DNA of 64,000 nt from Pegoplata infirma (taxonomy: Eukaryota; Arthropoda; Insecta; Diptera; Anthomyiidae): contig OY992536.1 of NCBI GenBank assembly GCA_963921195.1, positions 111,130,778 through 111,194,777 on the forward strand, read 5' to 3'. Shown here piece after piece: positions 36,501-45,120 of the stretch. Below the pieces are notes generated by a model. That model was not told where the DNA came from. It saw only the letters and a list, made by a program, of their open reading frames with translations, and did not search any database. The first letter of the stretch is position 1. The number at the start of each line of letters is the position of its first letter. The position numbers were made by a program, and so were the translations under genes.

Positions 36501-39500
36501 CACCATCTGCGACGCCACCTCTGCCGACCCATCGTTGGAACAGCAGCTGGGTACCACCACACCTGGGGTACCAAGGTATAAAGGTTTCGTACTTTGGACG
36601 AAATTCACAAGGACGACTAGACGGACCAGACGGAAAACTCTGTAAAGAGAGAAAATTATAATAAATATTTATTTACACAGAAAAAAATAAGGGTGTTAAT
36701 TAAATAAATATAGGATAAACATTTTGGCAGGCTTACCTTTTAATCATTCCCTTTTTAAATATCGAAAAGGTGCGCGTCCAGCTTTTGATAGGGTTGAGCT
36801 CAGGCCTAGAATATTGCCGTTTTTAACTTTAGGGATTTAAAGCCCAATGACCCAAGTGTTTGCCCTCCTGTGAAAAAGATAAAAAAAGAAACCCTGAAAA
36901 TAAAATAAATATTTAAATATAAAAATTAAAATAACTTACCGGTGATACCTACCTGTGGACAGAAATACGGACGGACAAACCTTTACAACACCTTAATTTT
37001 TGAGCCGCTGCAGCAATTATCCTCAGCCTTAAACCTGATACGGAAATATAAATATTATTTGATTATTTTCTTCATTCGTCACTGGATCAGAATTCCTTAT
37101 TTTTAAAAGTTTAGAGAAAAAAAATACTTTTATAAAATAATTAAAATCTAAAATTTATTAAATTTTTATCGAGGCCTGATGGCACTTCATTTTTGGGCAA
37201 GAAGCCATTTTGTAAATATGAATAAATTCAATGTACAAATCTAATTTTTCTTTTTTTTGGCATTTAAATCATGAATATATATATTGTTAAAATTAAAGCT
37301 TAAAATAATGAAGCACGTAAACAAAACAAATTTTGTATACAGTTTATTGAAATTTTAAATATGATGTTTTTTATTAAAATGAGTGCTTAAGTAATATAGG
37401 CATGTGGTAGTAAGGTAACCTCAGTTTGTGGAGACGACACTGGGATAACCTTGTGAATTCCAAACAGGTTGTCATGGTGGAATCTCATGGGTTCCAAGCG
37501 GGAGGGCTTTGGCTGACAATCCAACAGTCAGCATCCAAACTTATGTGTTTTAGATGAAAGGTGAGTGTAAGTATATTGGTGTATTTGTGTAAAATTCCAT
37601 TGTCCCTTTTTCGTGTTTTGCTTCGGGTCCCTTTCGTATTTTTTCGTTAATTTGGTTACTCCACAACTAAAAGCTGGTATGATTTTCATGTCACTGTCGT
37701 TGTACCAGATCGTCAACAAGAACCACCCCATCCGGCGAGCTTAGCCGTGCCAAACGCGGGCATACCAGCGGCGTTGACAATCTGGCATCCATTTTGTTTT
37801 AATTACACGAACCCGACAGTACAAAAGAGAAACACAAAAATTACCGCAATTAAAATTGCCTGTTTTGAATTGGGACTAAGAAATTTTTTGTCACTACAAA
37901 ATTGTTTTTATTTCTCGTAATTTTAATTTTCTTAATTTTTTGTTGTTCATTTCTTATCACAAATTCCATACAGATTGATGTCAAAACTGGTGAAGAAGAT
38001 GAGGATCTATTGTATGTACATCGCGCTAAATTGTATCGTTTTATTGAAGGTGAATGGAAGGAAAGAGGTTTAGGTAATTTAAAAATTCTACGCCATAAAG
38101 AGAATAAAAAATTGCGCGTTGTAATGAGACGAGAACAAATATTGAAAATTTGTCTTAATCATGTACTTAACGAAGATGTCGAATATAAACGTAAAGACGA
38201 TAAATCCTGGCTATTTGTGGTTAACGATTTCAGTGAAGGTTCCGTTGAATTGGAAAAATTCTCCTTACGTTTTAAAACAAAAGAAGTGGCCGAGGGATTC
38301 ATGGATGTTGTTAAGAAGGCTCTAGATGGAACTGCTGAGGTCATTGATGCATCAGCGGCAAATATCTCAATAACAACACCAACTAATACCCAGCCACCAG
38401 CAAGAGCTGTTATCATAAGCGAAGAAGATAAAAAAATGGCTGATACATTGAAATTACCTTATGAATTCTTTACCGCCACAACAACATGTACCGGATGCCG
38501 TGGATGTGATCCTGATAAGTTTATCTTTGCTGAAAGTAAGGAGATCTTTGTTAATGAGGAGGATAGTAAAAATCAATTGGAAATCATGGAGTTACCAAAT
38601 TTAACCATAAATAAATCAACAGCGAATCGTTCTCTGCTAAAACAAAGTGCTCTATCCCCCGGAAAAGCCAAAACGGAAAATGCAAAAAATAACGAAAGCA
38701 TATTTTCCGGTTTTGGTGGAGCCAACTCGACGGCATTTGCAACTAGCACTACTGATAATAAAGCCGCCAATACTACATTTTCATTTACAGCCGCTTTAAA
38801 TAGTACCAATAACCCTAGTAATGAAACAAAGACCTTGAGCACCGCTGGATCTGGTGGATTCCTATTTGGTGCAGCAGCTAACACTACAACAACGACTGGT
38901 GCTGCAGCTACCGGATCAATTTTTGGTGGTGCGAAAGACAACCAATCTATATTTGGTCAGAAGCCAGCCATATTTGGTGGTGGTTCTACAGCTGTTACTT
39001 CTAGCAAAACATTGAGTTCGAATGATTCCACATCTTCTGCTGATAAGACTGCAACAAAATCTATATTTGGTGGTTCTGCAAATACTACTGGTTCTATATT
39101 TGGAGGTAAGGCTGTATTTGGTAGCGTGTCACCTGCATTTGGTGCATCATCTGGTAATGATACTACCAAATCCATATTTGGTAGCTCCGGAAATTCCACA
39201 CAAAGTGCCGGTAATGGTACCGGTAATTCTATTTTCGGTACCTCTATAAATACAACCACTAGTTTTGGCGGCTTCGGTTCTAATAATAATACGCAGGGTT
39301 CAATATTTGGTTCTAGTTCAGCAGCACCAACACAATTTGGTAGTCTTGCCAAGGATAGCGGTAATGTAACGTCCACAAGTCCGGCGACAAGTACAGTTTT
39401 TGCTGATTTATCTAAAAATTCAGCTGCTTCAGTCGATTTTGCAAGTATAGCGGCTAAAGCTAATGCAACGACAACTGAATCGTCTGCTACTTTTGCTGAT

Positions 39501-42500
39501 TTATCCAAATCTTCCATAGATTTTGCCAGTTTAGCAAAATCCAATGTATTAGCACCAAAAACTGATGAAAAACCTAGCCCTGGTGGCTTTATTGGTTTAA
39601 CAAACCAAAATGCTTTTTCGAGTTTTGATAAGCCCCTCAAAGAATTAGATACTTCAGACAGGAACGCATCTGTCACTAAGGGAAATGAATCACAAAAGAG
39701 TATTGGCGGTGATGCTGGAGGTGGCAATGATGATAACGATGAGAATTATGATCCTCATTATGATCCTATTATTGAGTTGCCCAATGAAGTAGTAGTTTCT
39801 ACAGGTGAAGAAGAAGAAGAAAAATTATTTGGTGAAAGAGCTGTACTTTACCGCTGGGATGACACCAATAAAGAGTGGAAAGAAAGAGGTAAGTGGTCGA
39901 CTGTTTTTAAGGTTGTATTATATTTGGAAGCTTGATTTTAACTTTCGTTCGCGTAAAAATATATTTTGGGCACTCACACACACAAAAAACTAATTGTGAA
40001 ATCATGCTCATTTATGATTCACGTGAGTAAATTTAAAAATAATGGATGCAAAATGTAATGAAATAATTACAACTCATTTGTATTAAATTCACTCATGGAA
40101 AACTAGAATCGCCAACATTTTTTTAACTCACTCTCAAGCATGATTCACATAAACCAATAAAACCCCTATCTACCCATATCTACTCTTGTTTGAATTCTTT
40201 AAATGATTTTTTAATTGATTCTTTATTACCATACATCGGAAAAAGGAGTACGCCATTGGAATCAGCATGTCTCAAATATATAGAAACGTTGGTTACAACT
40301 CCTGTTTTCTAAAATAGTGGTCAGTTTTGTCACGCTGTGTTACAAACACATTTGTTGTAAAATTTGAAAATCTCTGCAAATACTACAACTGTGATAAGGT
40401 CCAATATTTATACAAAAATTTGATTTATGAACTTTCTACGTACATTTTTGAGGTTAATAAAACTTTTTTACAAAAGAAGACATCTAAAATGGTTCTAAAT
40501 TGGAAAGTACAACCATTATTTGTGATATAATTATTTTTATATGATAAAGTTAAAAATTTGTTTTAATTAAAAAATTCCCGGGAATACGATTTTTTTAAAC
40601 GCTTTCCCGGGAATTGAAAAGGTCCGAGAATTTAGAAACCCTAGTCCATTCGCATCAAGTTTTTTTTTCATTATATAGTTAGTAGCGGAAAAATCGTTTT
40701 TGGGAAATAAGACATCATTGAAAGACAATTGGTGCCCTAAGGGTTAAGGCAACTGACCAAATGAGTTCTGCATTTTTAAGAGCAATGTTTAAGATTTACC
40801 CTCGATTTATTTTAAAGTCAATTCGGGTTTATTCGCTACACAGAAAAAAAAAATCATGCCTTATATGAACGAAATAATTCGTACATTTTACGAAAAGTTT
40901 CGTACTTTTTGCTTACGAAATTATTTCGTAAAATTATAAGTTTTTACGAAAAAGTTCACTACACTTTACGAAATATTTTTTTTTTACGAAACAATTTCCT
41001 ATATATATAAAATAATTTCGTAAATTACAAAAATTAATTCGTATATATTAGATATAAAAAATTAGGAAGAAATTCATGTCGCTTAGGTTAGGTTAAGAGG
41101 TTGACGTAATGTCCACAAGACCAGTTCCTGATCCAAAGTGATACCTCGAAAAGGGGGGGGGGTTATTTATTGTTGTTGGCTGCTTTACATATTAATCATA
41201 ATTCACTACTGCCTTCCTGTCAAATGATTATTTATGTCTCCACATATGTCTCATCGAGTTTACTTAGCCTAATATATTTAAGCATCTTCCATGGGTTGAC
41301 ATCTCTAAGTTCCTCCAGTTCCTGAAAGAAATAAAAGCCAAAACAATTAAATCGAGTGCGAGATAGTGCAGGGCACTGACAAAGATAATGGAATGAATCT
41401 TCCACTATCTCTTCGTCCCCACACCATCTGCACAAGTCATCTCTTATCAATTTTAACTTTTTCAAATAAGCTTTCAAGCCAGTATGGCCTGTAATTAAAC
41501 CTACATACTTCCTGAGGTCTGAATTTTCAATATAAAGTAGTGTTTTCTGGATACTTTTTCCACCGCGAGTCCACAAGGCCTTCGTCTGGATACAGTTCTG
41601 GCTGCTTTCCCATTTCAAATCTTCCTGTCGTTCAAATGTTCTCCGTATTTCGAAATAAATCGCATCCAGGCCCGGATGCACGTCGGTCGTGATTGAACTT
41701 AATAGTAAAACTGCTCCCATAACTCGTCAGCTTTCTCGTTTCCTGGAATATTCTGATGACCTGGAACCCAGCACAGTCTTAAAGAGTGTTGTTCGATGAG
41801 AGCCATAAGCTCTTGGCGACAATGCTGACAACCTTTGATCGAATATTCCTATTATATAGTGCCTTTAAAGCCGCCTGACTATCAATGTAAATAATGATCT
41901 CACTAGAGTAAATCAGCCTCATTAAAATAAGCCTGGCTGCCTCTGACACTGCATGCAGTTCCGCCTGAAAAATATTACAGCTGTCCTGTATCCTTGAACT
42001 GTGTTCAATTCCCAGTTTCTCACAGTAGACACCGCTACCTGTTCCCTGTGGCATCTTTGATCCATCCGTGTAGACTGCAATGTGCTGTTCCCCAACAAGT
42101 GGATTTTCCCAGAATACTCTAGATGGTATTTCAATTGTTATACCTGCATCCCACACGATATGTGGAGTCATATAATCAGTCACACAGTCATCATATCGAT
42201 GGTCTCGTATGAGTTTTGTGTGTCCATAGTCTCGAACTTTTAGCGCGCAGTTTTGACTTAGTCTCAGCTGTGTCCTAAGTGCGTATTCCTGGATGTAAAG
42301 ATCCAAAGATGGCAAGTCCAAAATCCTACTTAGACCATGTGTGGATCTTGTCCTTCGCGCTTCAGTGATACTTAAGGCGGCCACTCTATTAACCCTGTTC
42401 AGGTACGTGGCGTGCGTGCTCTTTCCTACAATAGGCCACCACACTACTGCACCATGTGCCTGTGTTGGTCTAACAATAGCCGTGAATATCCAGTGTATAA

Positions 42501-44568
42501 GTCTTGGTTTAAGACCCCATGTGTTTCCAATAATTCTCTGACAAGTATACATGGCTGCATACGCCTTTTTCACTCTCTCCTTTAGGTTTTCGAGCCAGTT
42601 CAATTTCCTATCAAAGATTATGCCAAGAAACTTGGCACTATCAGACAGTGTCAGACACGTTCCCCCAATATGTGGTAATCGAAATTCAGGTATTTTTCTC
42701 CTCTTTGTGAAGAGAACCGTTTCCGTTTTCTGAGGATTTATTCCTAGTCCACAGGCCGAGGCCCACTTATGAAGCGATGATAGAGCATGCTCCATAATGT
42801 CGGATATTGTGTCCAGGGATATCCCTCTTGCTAAAATGTCGCTTACACGGTGTCTAGATTAACAACCACTACTACTATCATACATCAAAATGATGGTATA
42901 CTATAGATTGCAAGCAATCCAAAGTCAAAATGATGCTTACTATCGAGTTTGGCGTTTGTAAACGTCAAATGTGACATTGAATTGCTTGGTGGCGGTTGCT
43001 AATCTGGACAGTGTGTCATGAACGAAATGTTTCTTACATTATACGAATAGTTTCGTACATTTTGCTTACGAAATTATTTCGTAAAAATTACAAGTTTTTA
43101 CGAAAAAGTTTACTACATTCTACGATACATTTTTTTTTTTTTTTGTTTTTACGAAACAATTTTCTATATTATATCTATTATACCCTCCAACATGTTAAAA
43201 AAAACAGAGGGTCTTTTTTTTGTGGGGGGGGGGGGGTTTCGGCGGTAAGAGACAACCTTCCTGGATCCAACTGCAGGACTTTGAACTTTTTCTGAGATAA
43301 AAAATGTTTCGTTTGCTAAGCAAAAGCACAAAAAACCTATAAAAAATGACGTTTTTTCAGAGGTTGGTTTAGTTCTTAAAGGGGGAACTTTTTTCCCCGT
43401 GGTCCGATTTTGCCCATCTCCGAACTTAACCAGCCTATGAACGTTAGACATATTCATGCCAAATTTCAGGAGTCTAGTTCTTTTATTTTGGACTGTTTCG
43501 TGTCCTCCACAGAAGGACGGACGGTCAGACGGACATCGCTAGAATGTCTTATAATCGATCACTGATCAATAATATATATATATATACATTATGGGGTCCC
43601 CGACCTATATTTCGATGCGTTACACACGGAATGACAAAGTGAGTATACCCCCTACTGTGGTTGGAGGGTATAAAAATCGTAAATTACAAAAATAGATCCG
43701 TACATATTAAATATATTTTTTAAGAAAGTACGTGTTTTGATTTCTTCAAGATCTTGTCAAGACTATATAGCAAAATATTAAAACCCTACACTACAAGTAG
43801 CCTAAGAAAGTTAGTTACATATATATTTTTGTAAATTAAAAAAAAAAAAAAGGTTTTCAATTTTAAAGAAAAGTCGTTGTAAAAAGAGACATGAGTACTG
43901 TGTAAAACAGTGAAAAAAAAAATTATAATATGATAATTTTGTGTGTGATATTGATCATTTACTTGCATAACTGAAAATATTTGATTTTGCAGAAAAAGCG
44001 ATTAAAGTTTAATTAAAGGCCAGTACATAGAAACTGTAATAATGGCTTGTTCTTTTCTCAAACGGTGAGTTTAAAAGATCTTAATACGATTTTTGACACA
44101 AAATTAAGCATGATAAAACGTTTTTTGAGTTATGACTTTATGCAAGTAAATGATACTTTGACACTTCTGTAGAGAGATGGGTAACGATCTCGTTAATTTT
44201 GTAATTTCTTTTTTAATAGGCTTAAAATTTTTTTAATTATTTACATAATTTAAATTTTAAATATATTTTTAGGTGTTGGTGAACTAAAGATCCTATCTCA
44301 TCCTGTTAAAAAAACTTATCGTTTAGTTATGCGCCGTGAACAAATCCATAAATTAGTTCTTAACCATGCTATCGTTGGTGATTTCCATTTCAATAATATG
44401 AATAACAATCCCAAAAGTTTTGTTTGGGCCTCTATGAATTATGCGGAATCGAGTGAAGGTGTATTGGAAAAATTAGCTGTGCGCTTTAAAAAGGTAGAAT
44501 TGGCTGAAGCGTTCGGCAAACAATTAAAGGACTGCATTGAAAACTGTAAACAACGTGAAGGCAATTGA
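12475..44568 (+). CDS. Nup358: Nuclear pore protein Nup358 / RanBP2 (five spliced exons)
   Basis: This is the large scaffold protein of the cytoplasmic filaments of the nuclear pore complex. It binds Ran-GTP and transport receptors. Exons 12475-12546, 16965-18005, 26582-32065, 37974-39888 and 44273-44568 join in phase to 8808 nt, giving 2935 residues. Every junction has GT..AG with gtaagt donors. Domains in order: TPR-like N-terminal region (residues about 35-110, then alpha-helical to about 800), short coiled coil (about 865-915), Pro/Gln-rich linker, RanBD1 (about 1280-1418), RanBD2 (about 1618-1755), three Cys4 zinc fingers (about 1795, 1873, 1985), RanBD3 (about 2190-2315), an FG-repeat stretch rich in SIFGG and FGS, and RanBD4 (about 2790-2930). 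The vertebrate cyclophilin domain is absent, as known for fly orthologues. Introns 3 and 4 each cut through a Ran-binding domain. The locus is 32 kb, mostly transposons in introns. Confidence 0.95.
12547..13000 (+). other. Start of Nup358 intron 1, unassigned part
   Basis: Intronic sequence with no recognisable gene or repeat before the Tc1/mariner relic. Confidence 0.5.
13000..14004 (-). pseudogene. Tc1/mariner-type transposase relic
   Basis: Read on the minus strand, 13980-13800 gives a helix-turn-helix-like start (LQQNQTWIYKKIVKETNA). The stretch 13599-13321 gives the catalytic-core segment with FLVWQATYSCG, a GSINSEIYIKECL motif and LLPFL. The stretch 13300-13040 gives degraded continuations including an LKRELKGHKK-like segment. 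This order matches IS630/Tc1/mariner transposases of about 340 residues. There are several stops and frameshifts, so it is dead. Its terminal repeats are not identified. Confidence 0.7.
14005..14611. repeat. Foldback element built of ATTATG/CATAAT motifs
   Basis: The outer arms catcggtgacatgacataat and its near complement at the right end form an inverted repeat of about 60 bp. Inside, about twenty variants of ggggattatgacc occur in both orientations in two clusters (14020-14250 and 14360-14600), separated by unrelated sequence containing gccggcctttggccgg. There is no gene. It looks like a DNA element with dense subterminal binding-site-like repeats. Confidence 0.65.
14716..15012. mobile_element. 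297-bp MITE with 61-bp inverted termini
   Basis: The left end aggcgcgtttagacgggaga and the right end tctctcgtctaatcacgcct are inverted copies that continue through cccctagatttaaagtaaa and cacaactctgtggtaa. TAA stands on both sides, consistent with a 3-bp Harbinger-type duplication, but the flanks are also similar for one or two more bases. It is non-coding. Confidence 0.75.
15290..16560. repeat. Degenerate minisatellite of agattctgagacattttt
   Basis: Roughly 25-30 imperfect copies of a 35-45 bp unit (agattctgagacatttttcc then tatagaaaaagtct) run head to tail. Small outlying copies are seen at 46790-47000 and 58000-58110. A 149-residue open stretch on the minus strand (15431-15880) is a by-product of the repeat. 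Confidence 0.75.
16561..16964 (+). other. End of Nup358 intron 1
   Basis: It holds an (G)11 run at about 16620 followed by a short GC-richer stretch (ggggcggccccctgtatacg) that looks like a transposon end. The acceptor ttcttcccatttag follows at 16951-16964. Confidence 0.5.
16965..18005 (+). CDS. Nup358: Nup358 coding exon 2 (TPR / alpha-helical domain)
   Basis: 347 codons in phase 0 at both ends. It starts RHLRSFTIAKLYFRVNEF directly after the acceptor. The TPR-type segment includes the LGQCYQRLKKHDKALQSFQR repeat with following LNP. The rest is the alpha-helical N-terminal domain that anchors the protein to the pore. The donor cacag|gtaagt is at 18006. Confidence 0.93.
18263..18480 (+). pseudogene. 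LINE ORF1 C-terminus with zinc knuckles
   Basis: It reads CFKCQGYNHKSSEC, then CYKCHGNHKSKDC, then CVNC and a distant cysteine, three CCHC-type knuckles as in the nucleic-acid-binding ORF1 proteins of I/jockey-type LINEs. The 5' part is missing because of truncation. Confidence 0.75.
18545..19287 (+). pseudogene. LINE ORF2 endonuclease domain
   Basis: It is an exonuclease-endonuclease-phosphatase fold domain: the catalytic ETH motif (LLSETHI), VYRSPS, AGDFNID and DYIITN occur in the expected order. It nicks target DNA in LINE transposition. The frame is open to 19287, where the TTAA-flanked MITE interrupts it, and it resumes at 19515. Confidence 0.8.
19292..19510. mobile_element. 219-bp piggyBac-type MITE
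   Basis: The ends cctttaacttacgaggtg and cacctcgttagttaaagg are inverted copies of 18 bp. TTAA lies on both sides (19288-19291 and 19511-19514). The TTAA duplication and CC...GG ends fit piggyBac elements. The LINE reading frame continues on both sides, so this insertion is younger than the LINE. Confidence 0.85.
19511..19877 (+). pseudogene. LINE ORF2 linker segment before copia insertion
   Basis: Lysine- and asparagine-rich linker between endonuclease and reverse transcriptase. A frameshift lies near 19580. It is cut at 19882 by the copia element and continues at 24420. Confidence 0.6.
19883..20077 (+). repeat. Copia 5' LTR
   Basis: It starts TGTTGTTATATG and ends ATATACAATA. The 3' end is TA rather than the usual CA; the same is true of the other LTR. 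It holds an aataaa signal near 20004. Confidence 0.93.
20078..20091 (+). other. Copia primer-binding site
   Basis: ggttatgggcccag lies directly after the 5' LTR and is the same core as in Drosophila copia, where a fragment of initiator tRNA-Met primes reverse transcription. Confidence 0.85.
20211..21224 (+). pseudogene. Copia gag and protease
   Basis: The likely start is the ATG at 20211 (MNSYAGRIPLFNGTNYGTWK); an upstream frame extension has no ATG. The Gag UBN2-type domain comes first, then the zinc knuckle CFRCGRKGHKAKDC (about 20952) and the aspartic protease motif IVDSGASSHMC (about 21082). The frame breaks near 21205, and the remainder continues one frame over from about 21211. Confidence 0.88.
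21211..22512 (+). pseudogene. Copia integrase region
   Basis: The gag-pre-integrase zinc site is formed by LWHKRYGHLN and CVSCIQGK. The core has the catalytic Asp in TDLCGP (about 21670), Asp in RSDND (about 21856) and Glu in NGVAERMNRT (about 21970), so the DDE triad is kept. A TAA at 21697 lies within the conserved GPM...LGG stretch, and another TAA at 22510 separates it from reverse transcriptase. Confidence 0.88.
22513..23465 (+). pseudogene. Copia reverse transcriptase
   Basis: The frame is open again after the stop at 22510. Conserved blocks are KARLVAKGYSQ, FAPVVR, LDVSTAFLNG and the catalytic YVDDIII (about 23251). A single-base loss near 23460 shifts the frame before RNase H. Confidence 0.9.
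23472..24206 (+). pseudogene. Copia RNase H
   Basis: Motifs GSLLYL, GFCDANWAQD, TSSAEAEYVAL, NTDSQSAQQMA and ADVLTKP are in the order of copia RNase H. The domain itself is uninterrupted. Confidence 0.88.
24220..24414 (+). repeat. Copia 3' LTR
   Basis: Identical to the 5' LTR except for two T-to-A differences near its end. The polypurine tract ttgaggaggct stands directly before it. Confidence 0.93.
24420..26094 (+). pseudogene. LINE ORF2 reverse transcriptase
   Basis: The blocks run in order: TPIEKVK and EYRPINIL, IFLDFKRAFETIDR (about 24960, in another frame), YGVPQGSILGALLF, the catalytic YADDT (about 25228), NKWLKMNKLKLN, and the KYLGFIID thumb region. No RNase H follows, as in the CR1/L2-like clades. 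Stops at 25075, 25366 and 25813 and at least one frameshift near 24900 make it a pseudogene. Confidence 0.85.
26582..32065 (+). CDS. Nup358: Nup358 coding exon 3 (RanBD1, RanBD2, zinc fingers)
   Basis: 1828 codons in phase 0 at both ends. The acceptor atatttttcag is at 26571-26581 and the exon starts VGRTLLSC. It holds the rest of the alpha-helical domain, a coiled-coil stretch (28060-28215), a Pro/Gln-rich linker with short Gln runs (near 29055), RanBD1 (29305-29720; WKERGIGDIKIL), RanBD2 (30320-30735; WKERGLGNIKLL) and three zinc fingers with the C-x2-C-x10-C-x2-C pattern (CEAC..CVAC at 30869, CAAC..CVAC at 31094, CQGC..CKAC at 31433). It ends at the start of RanBD3 (VIPLPDK). The donor ataag|gtaagt is at 32066. 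Confidence 0.95.
32066..32800 (+). other. Nup358 intron 3, first part
   Basis: AT-rich intronic DNA. From 32400 to 32600 a short motif like atatttcagaaatttccattt recurs in tandem. Around 32620-32720 an aggttagggg-containing stretch resembles the tail of a LINE of the kind at 41086. No gene. Confidence 0.45.
32801..33210. repeat. Probable MITE with ggcccgaca termini
   Basis: ggcccgacaacaagttagat near the left and its partial complement (ccttgcccgaca) at the right form an imperfect inverted repeat of about 30 bp, each containing aaggtaa. The edges are approximate. Confidence 0.4.
33961..35240. repeat. Inverted-repeat element with nested interspersed repeat
   Basis: cccgcacaacaatgtcgg at the left and ccgacattgttgtgcgggg at the right are inverted copies. 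A dispersed repeat (34133-34853) is inserted in it. The remaining interior has no recognisable protein. Confidence 0.5.
34133..34853. repeat. Dispersed repeat beginning tataccctccaac
   Basis: It contains gtatactcactttgtcattc, cgatgcgttacac-like sequence (here inverted), a (gtcc)n tract at 34265-34320, and ends in gttggagggtataaaag followed by attcggcacagccgaat. Related copies are at 43179-43672 (inverted) and, partially, near 58555-58800 and 59096-59330. Poly-C tracts at 34597 and 34740 are part of it. It is non-coding. Confidence 0.65.
35310..37879. mobile_element. 2.6-kb inverted-repeat element in intron 3
   Basis: The left end ttagtcccaattta...ggcaattttaattgc and the right end gcaattaaaattgcc...aattgggactaa are inverted copies of about 35 bp with a short variable stretch. 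No transposase is recognised. It contains the possible minus-strand spliced transcript at 36385-37034, and a block near 35460-35560 that recurs at 60065-60150. Confidence 0.5.
36385..37034 (-). ncRNA. Possible minus-strand spliced transcript inside intron 3
   Basis: On the minus strand, strong splice signals come in the right order with fly-sized introns. Acceptor (tttccgtatcag) then exon 37034-36940, donor ccg|gtaagt, acceptor (tctttttcacag), exon 36867-36737, donor aaaag|gtaagc, acceptor (ctctctttacag), exon from 36639 down to about 36385. Introns would be 72 and 97 nt. An alternative donor lies at 36952. No long conserved reading frame spans the exons. The last two exons share an open frame of about 110 codons, which may be chance. 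This could be a non-coding RNA, a gene fragment carried by the surrounding element, or coincidence. Confidence 0.3.
37974..39888 (+). CDS. Nup358: Nup358 coding exon 4 (RanBD3, FG repeats, start of RanBD4)
   Basis: The acceptor aaattccatacag is at 37961-37973. The exon opens IDVKTGEEDEDLLYVHRAKL, completing RanBD3 (WKERGLGNLKIL, VVMRREQILKICLNH). Then come a short cysteine motif CTGCRGCDPDKF (about 38483), a long Ser/Thr/Asn-rich stretch with many SIFGG and FGS units, and the start of RanBD4 (IIELPNEVVVSTGEEEEEKL). It is 1915 nt long and ends in phase 1 at the donor agag|gtaagt, inside the WKERG motif. Confidence 0.94.
39889..40840 (+). other. Nup358 intron 4, first part
   Basis: No gene is seen. 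Around 40570-40640 there is a short block with two attcccggga palindromes that recurs near 46580-46640 and 47505-47560. Confidence 0.4.
41086..42835 (-). mobile_element. 5'-truncated LINE fragment with RNase H (jockey/I type)
   Basis: It is bracketed by the 10-bp direct repeat ATGTCGCTTA (41076-41085 and 42836-42845). On the minus strand it begins just after the catalytic region of reverse transcriptase and reads HKWASACGLGINPQKTE and SAKFLGIIFDRKLNW (thumb). RNase H follows (VYTDGSKMPQGTGSGVY, FQAELHAVSEAA, YIDSQAALKAL, WVPGHQNIPGNEKAD). A C-terminal zinc-like segment CRWCGDEEIVEDSFHYLCQC ends it. The frame is broken near 41780. The 3' end reads cttaacctaacctaa. Confidence 0.88.
42851..43010. 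repeat. ~160-bp inverted-repeat MITE
   Basis: gtctagattaacaaccac at the left pairs with the complement of gcggttgctaatctggac at the right (imperfect). The interior has two related stretches with tcaaaatgatg. Confidence 0.5.
43179..43672. repeat. Dispersed tataccctccaac repeat, inverted copy
   Basis: The ends are tataccctccaacatgtt and gttggagggtata. It shares cgatgcgttacacacggaatgacaaagtgag with the copy at 34133 in opposite orientation. It interrupts the acgaaat-rich repeat, whose sequence resumes at 43676. Confidence 0.65.
43731..44272 (+). other. Nup358 intron 4, last part
   Basis: No repeat recognised. The acceptor taaatatatttttag precedes exon 5 at 44258-44272. Confidence 0.6.
44273..44568 (+). 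CDS. Nup358: Nup358 coding exon 5 (end of RanBD4 and stop)
   Basis: It completes the split glycine codon of WKERG and continues VGELKILSHPVKKTYRLVMR and REQIHKLVLNHA. It ends with an acidic/basic helix and the stop TGA at 44566-44568. No cyclophilin domain follows. Confidence 0.94.
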
Positions 44569-45120
44569 AGACTTCAATTTTATATTTCTTGGATAATTTT
44601 ACCTTAATTTTCTTTATAAGAGACAGAAACAATGTTATCATATTGTTATTGGAGAACAAAAAAAAAACTTAGTTTTAATACTTTCCTCCCGGCATGTTTA
44701 TTTCGTTTTGTTTACTTTTTGTATTTACTAGGTATATACTGTAATTGATAAGTTTATGTAGCCAAGTAATAACAAGCACCCTATTCCACATAGTTTGCTT
44801 TTATGTTGAAACAAAATTTGGAGAAAAAAAAAACGTTGCAAAATAAAAGGCCGGTAGCTTAAATATTGTCAAACTTAATTGCTTTTTTCTCTGTCGAGAA
44901 TAGCAATGGATAGTTCTACTTTTGCTTAAGAAGTTTTGCATACTGAAGAAAAGGAATATTGGTGCTATCATTGTTAGGCTTATTTGTATTATTTTTTTTT
45001 ATTATTTTCTTTATTTTAATACCTCTGTTGAAATTCTAAGTTTATGTTATATTCGTATTTATAAATGGTATAAAAAAAATAAAATAAAAAGAAATGTAAC
45101 AATCCTATAAGAATTGTTTG
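44569..45120 (+). other. Probable 3' UTR of Nup358
   Basis: AT-rich, without repeats from the families above. Candidate polyadenylation signals are aataaaag near 44841 and aataaaataaaaag near 45076. I cannot tell which is used. Confidence 0.5.

Larger units (their letters stand above)
40840..43730. repeat. acgaaat-rich repeat, two copies with later insertions
   Basis: 40850-41070 and 43015-43175 plus 43673-43720 are related copies (cgtactttttgcttacgaaattatttcgta and variants). A LINE (41086-42835), a small inverted repeat (42851-43010) and a dispersed repeat (43179-43672) lie between or within them. Confidence 0.55.

Noticed and set aside
36381..36608. 75-residue minus-strand open frame as a protein gene
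   Set aside because: No recognisable domain. The splice signals around it are noted separately, but the frame is not convincing alone.
38957..39727. 256-residue open frame on the minus strand opposite Nup358 exon 4
   Set aside because: It is antisense to the FG-repeat region, whose codon bias keeps the opposite strand open. The sense frame has clear domains and splice sites.
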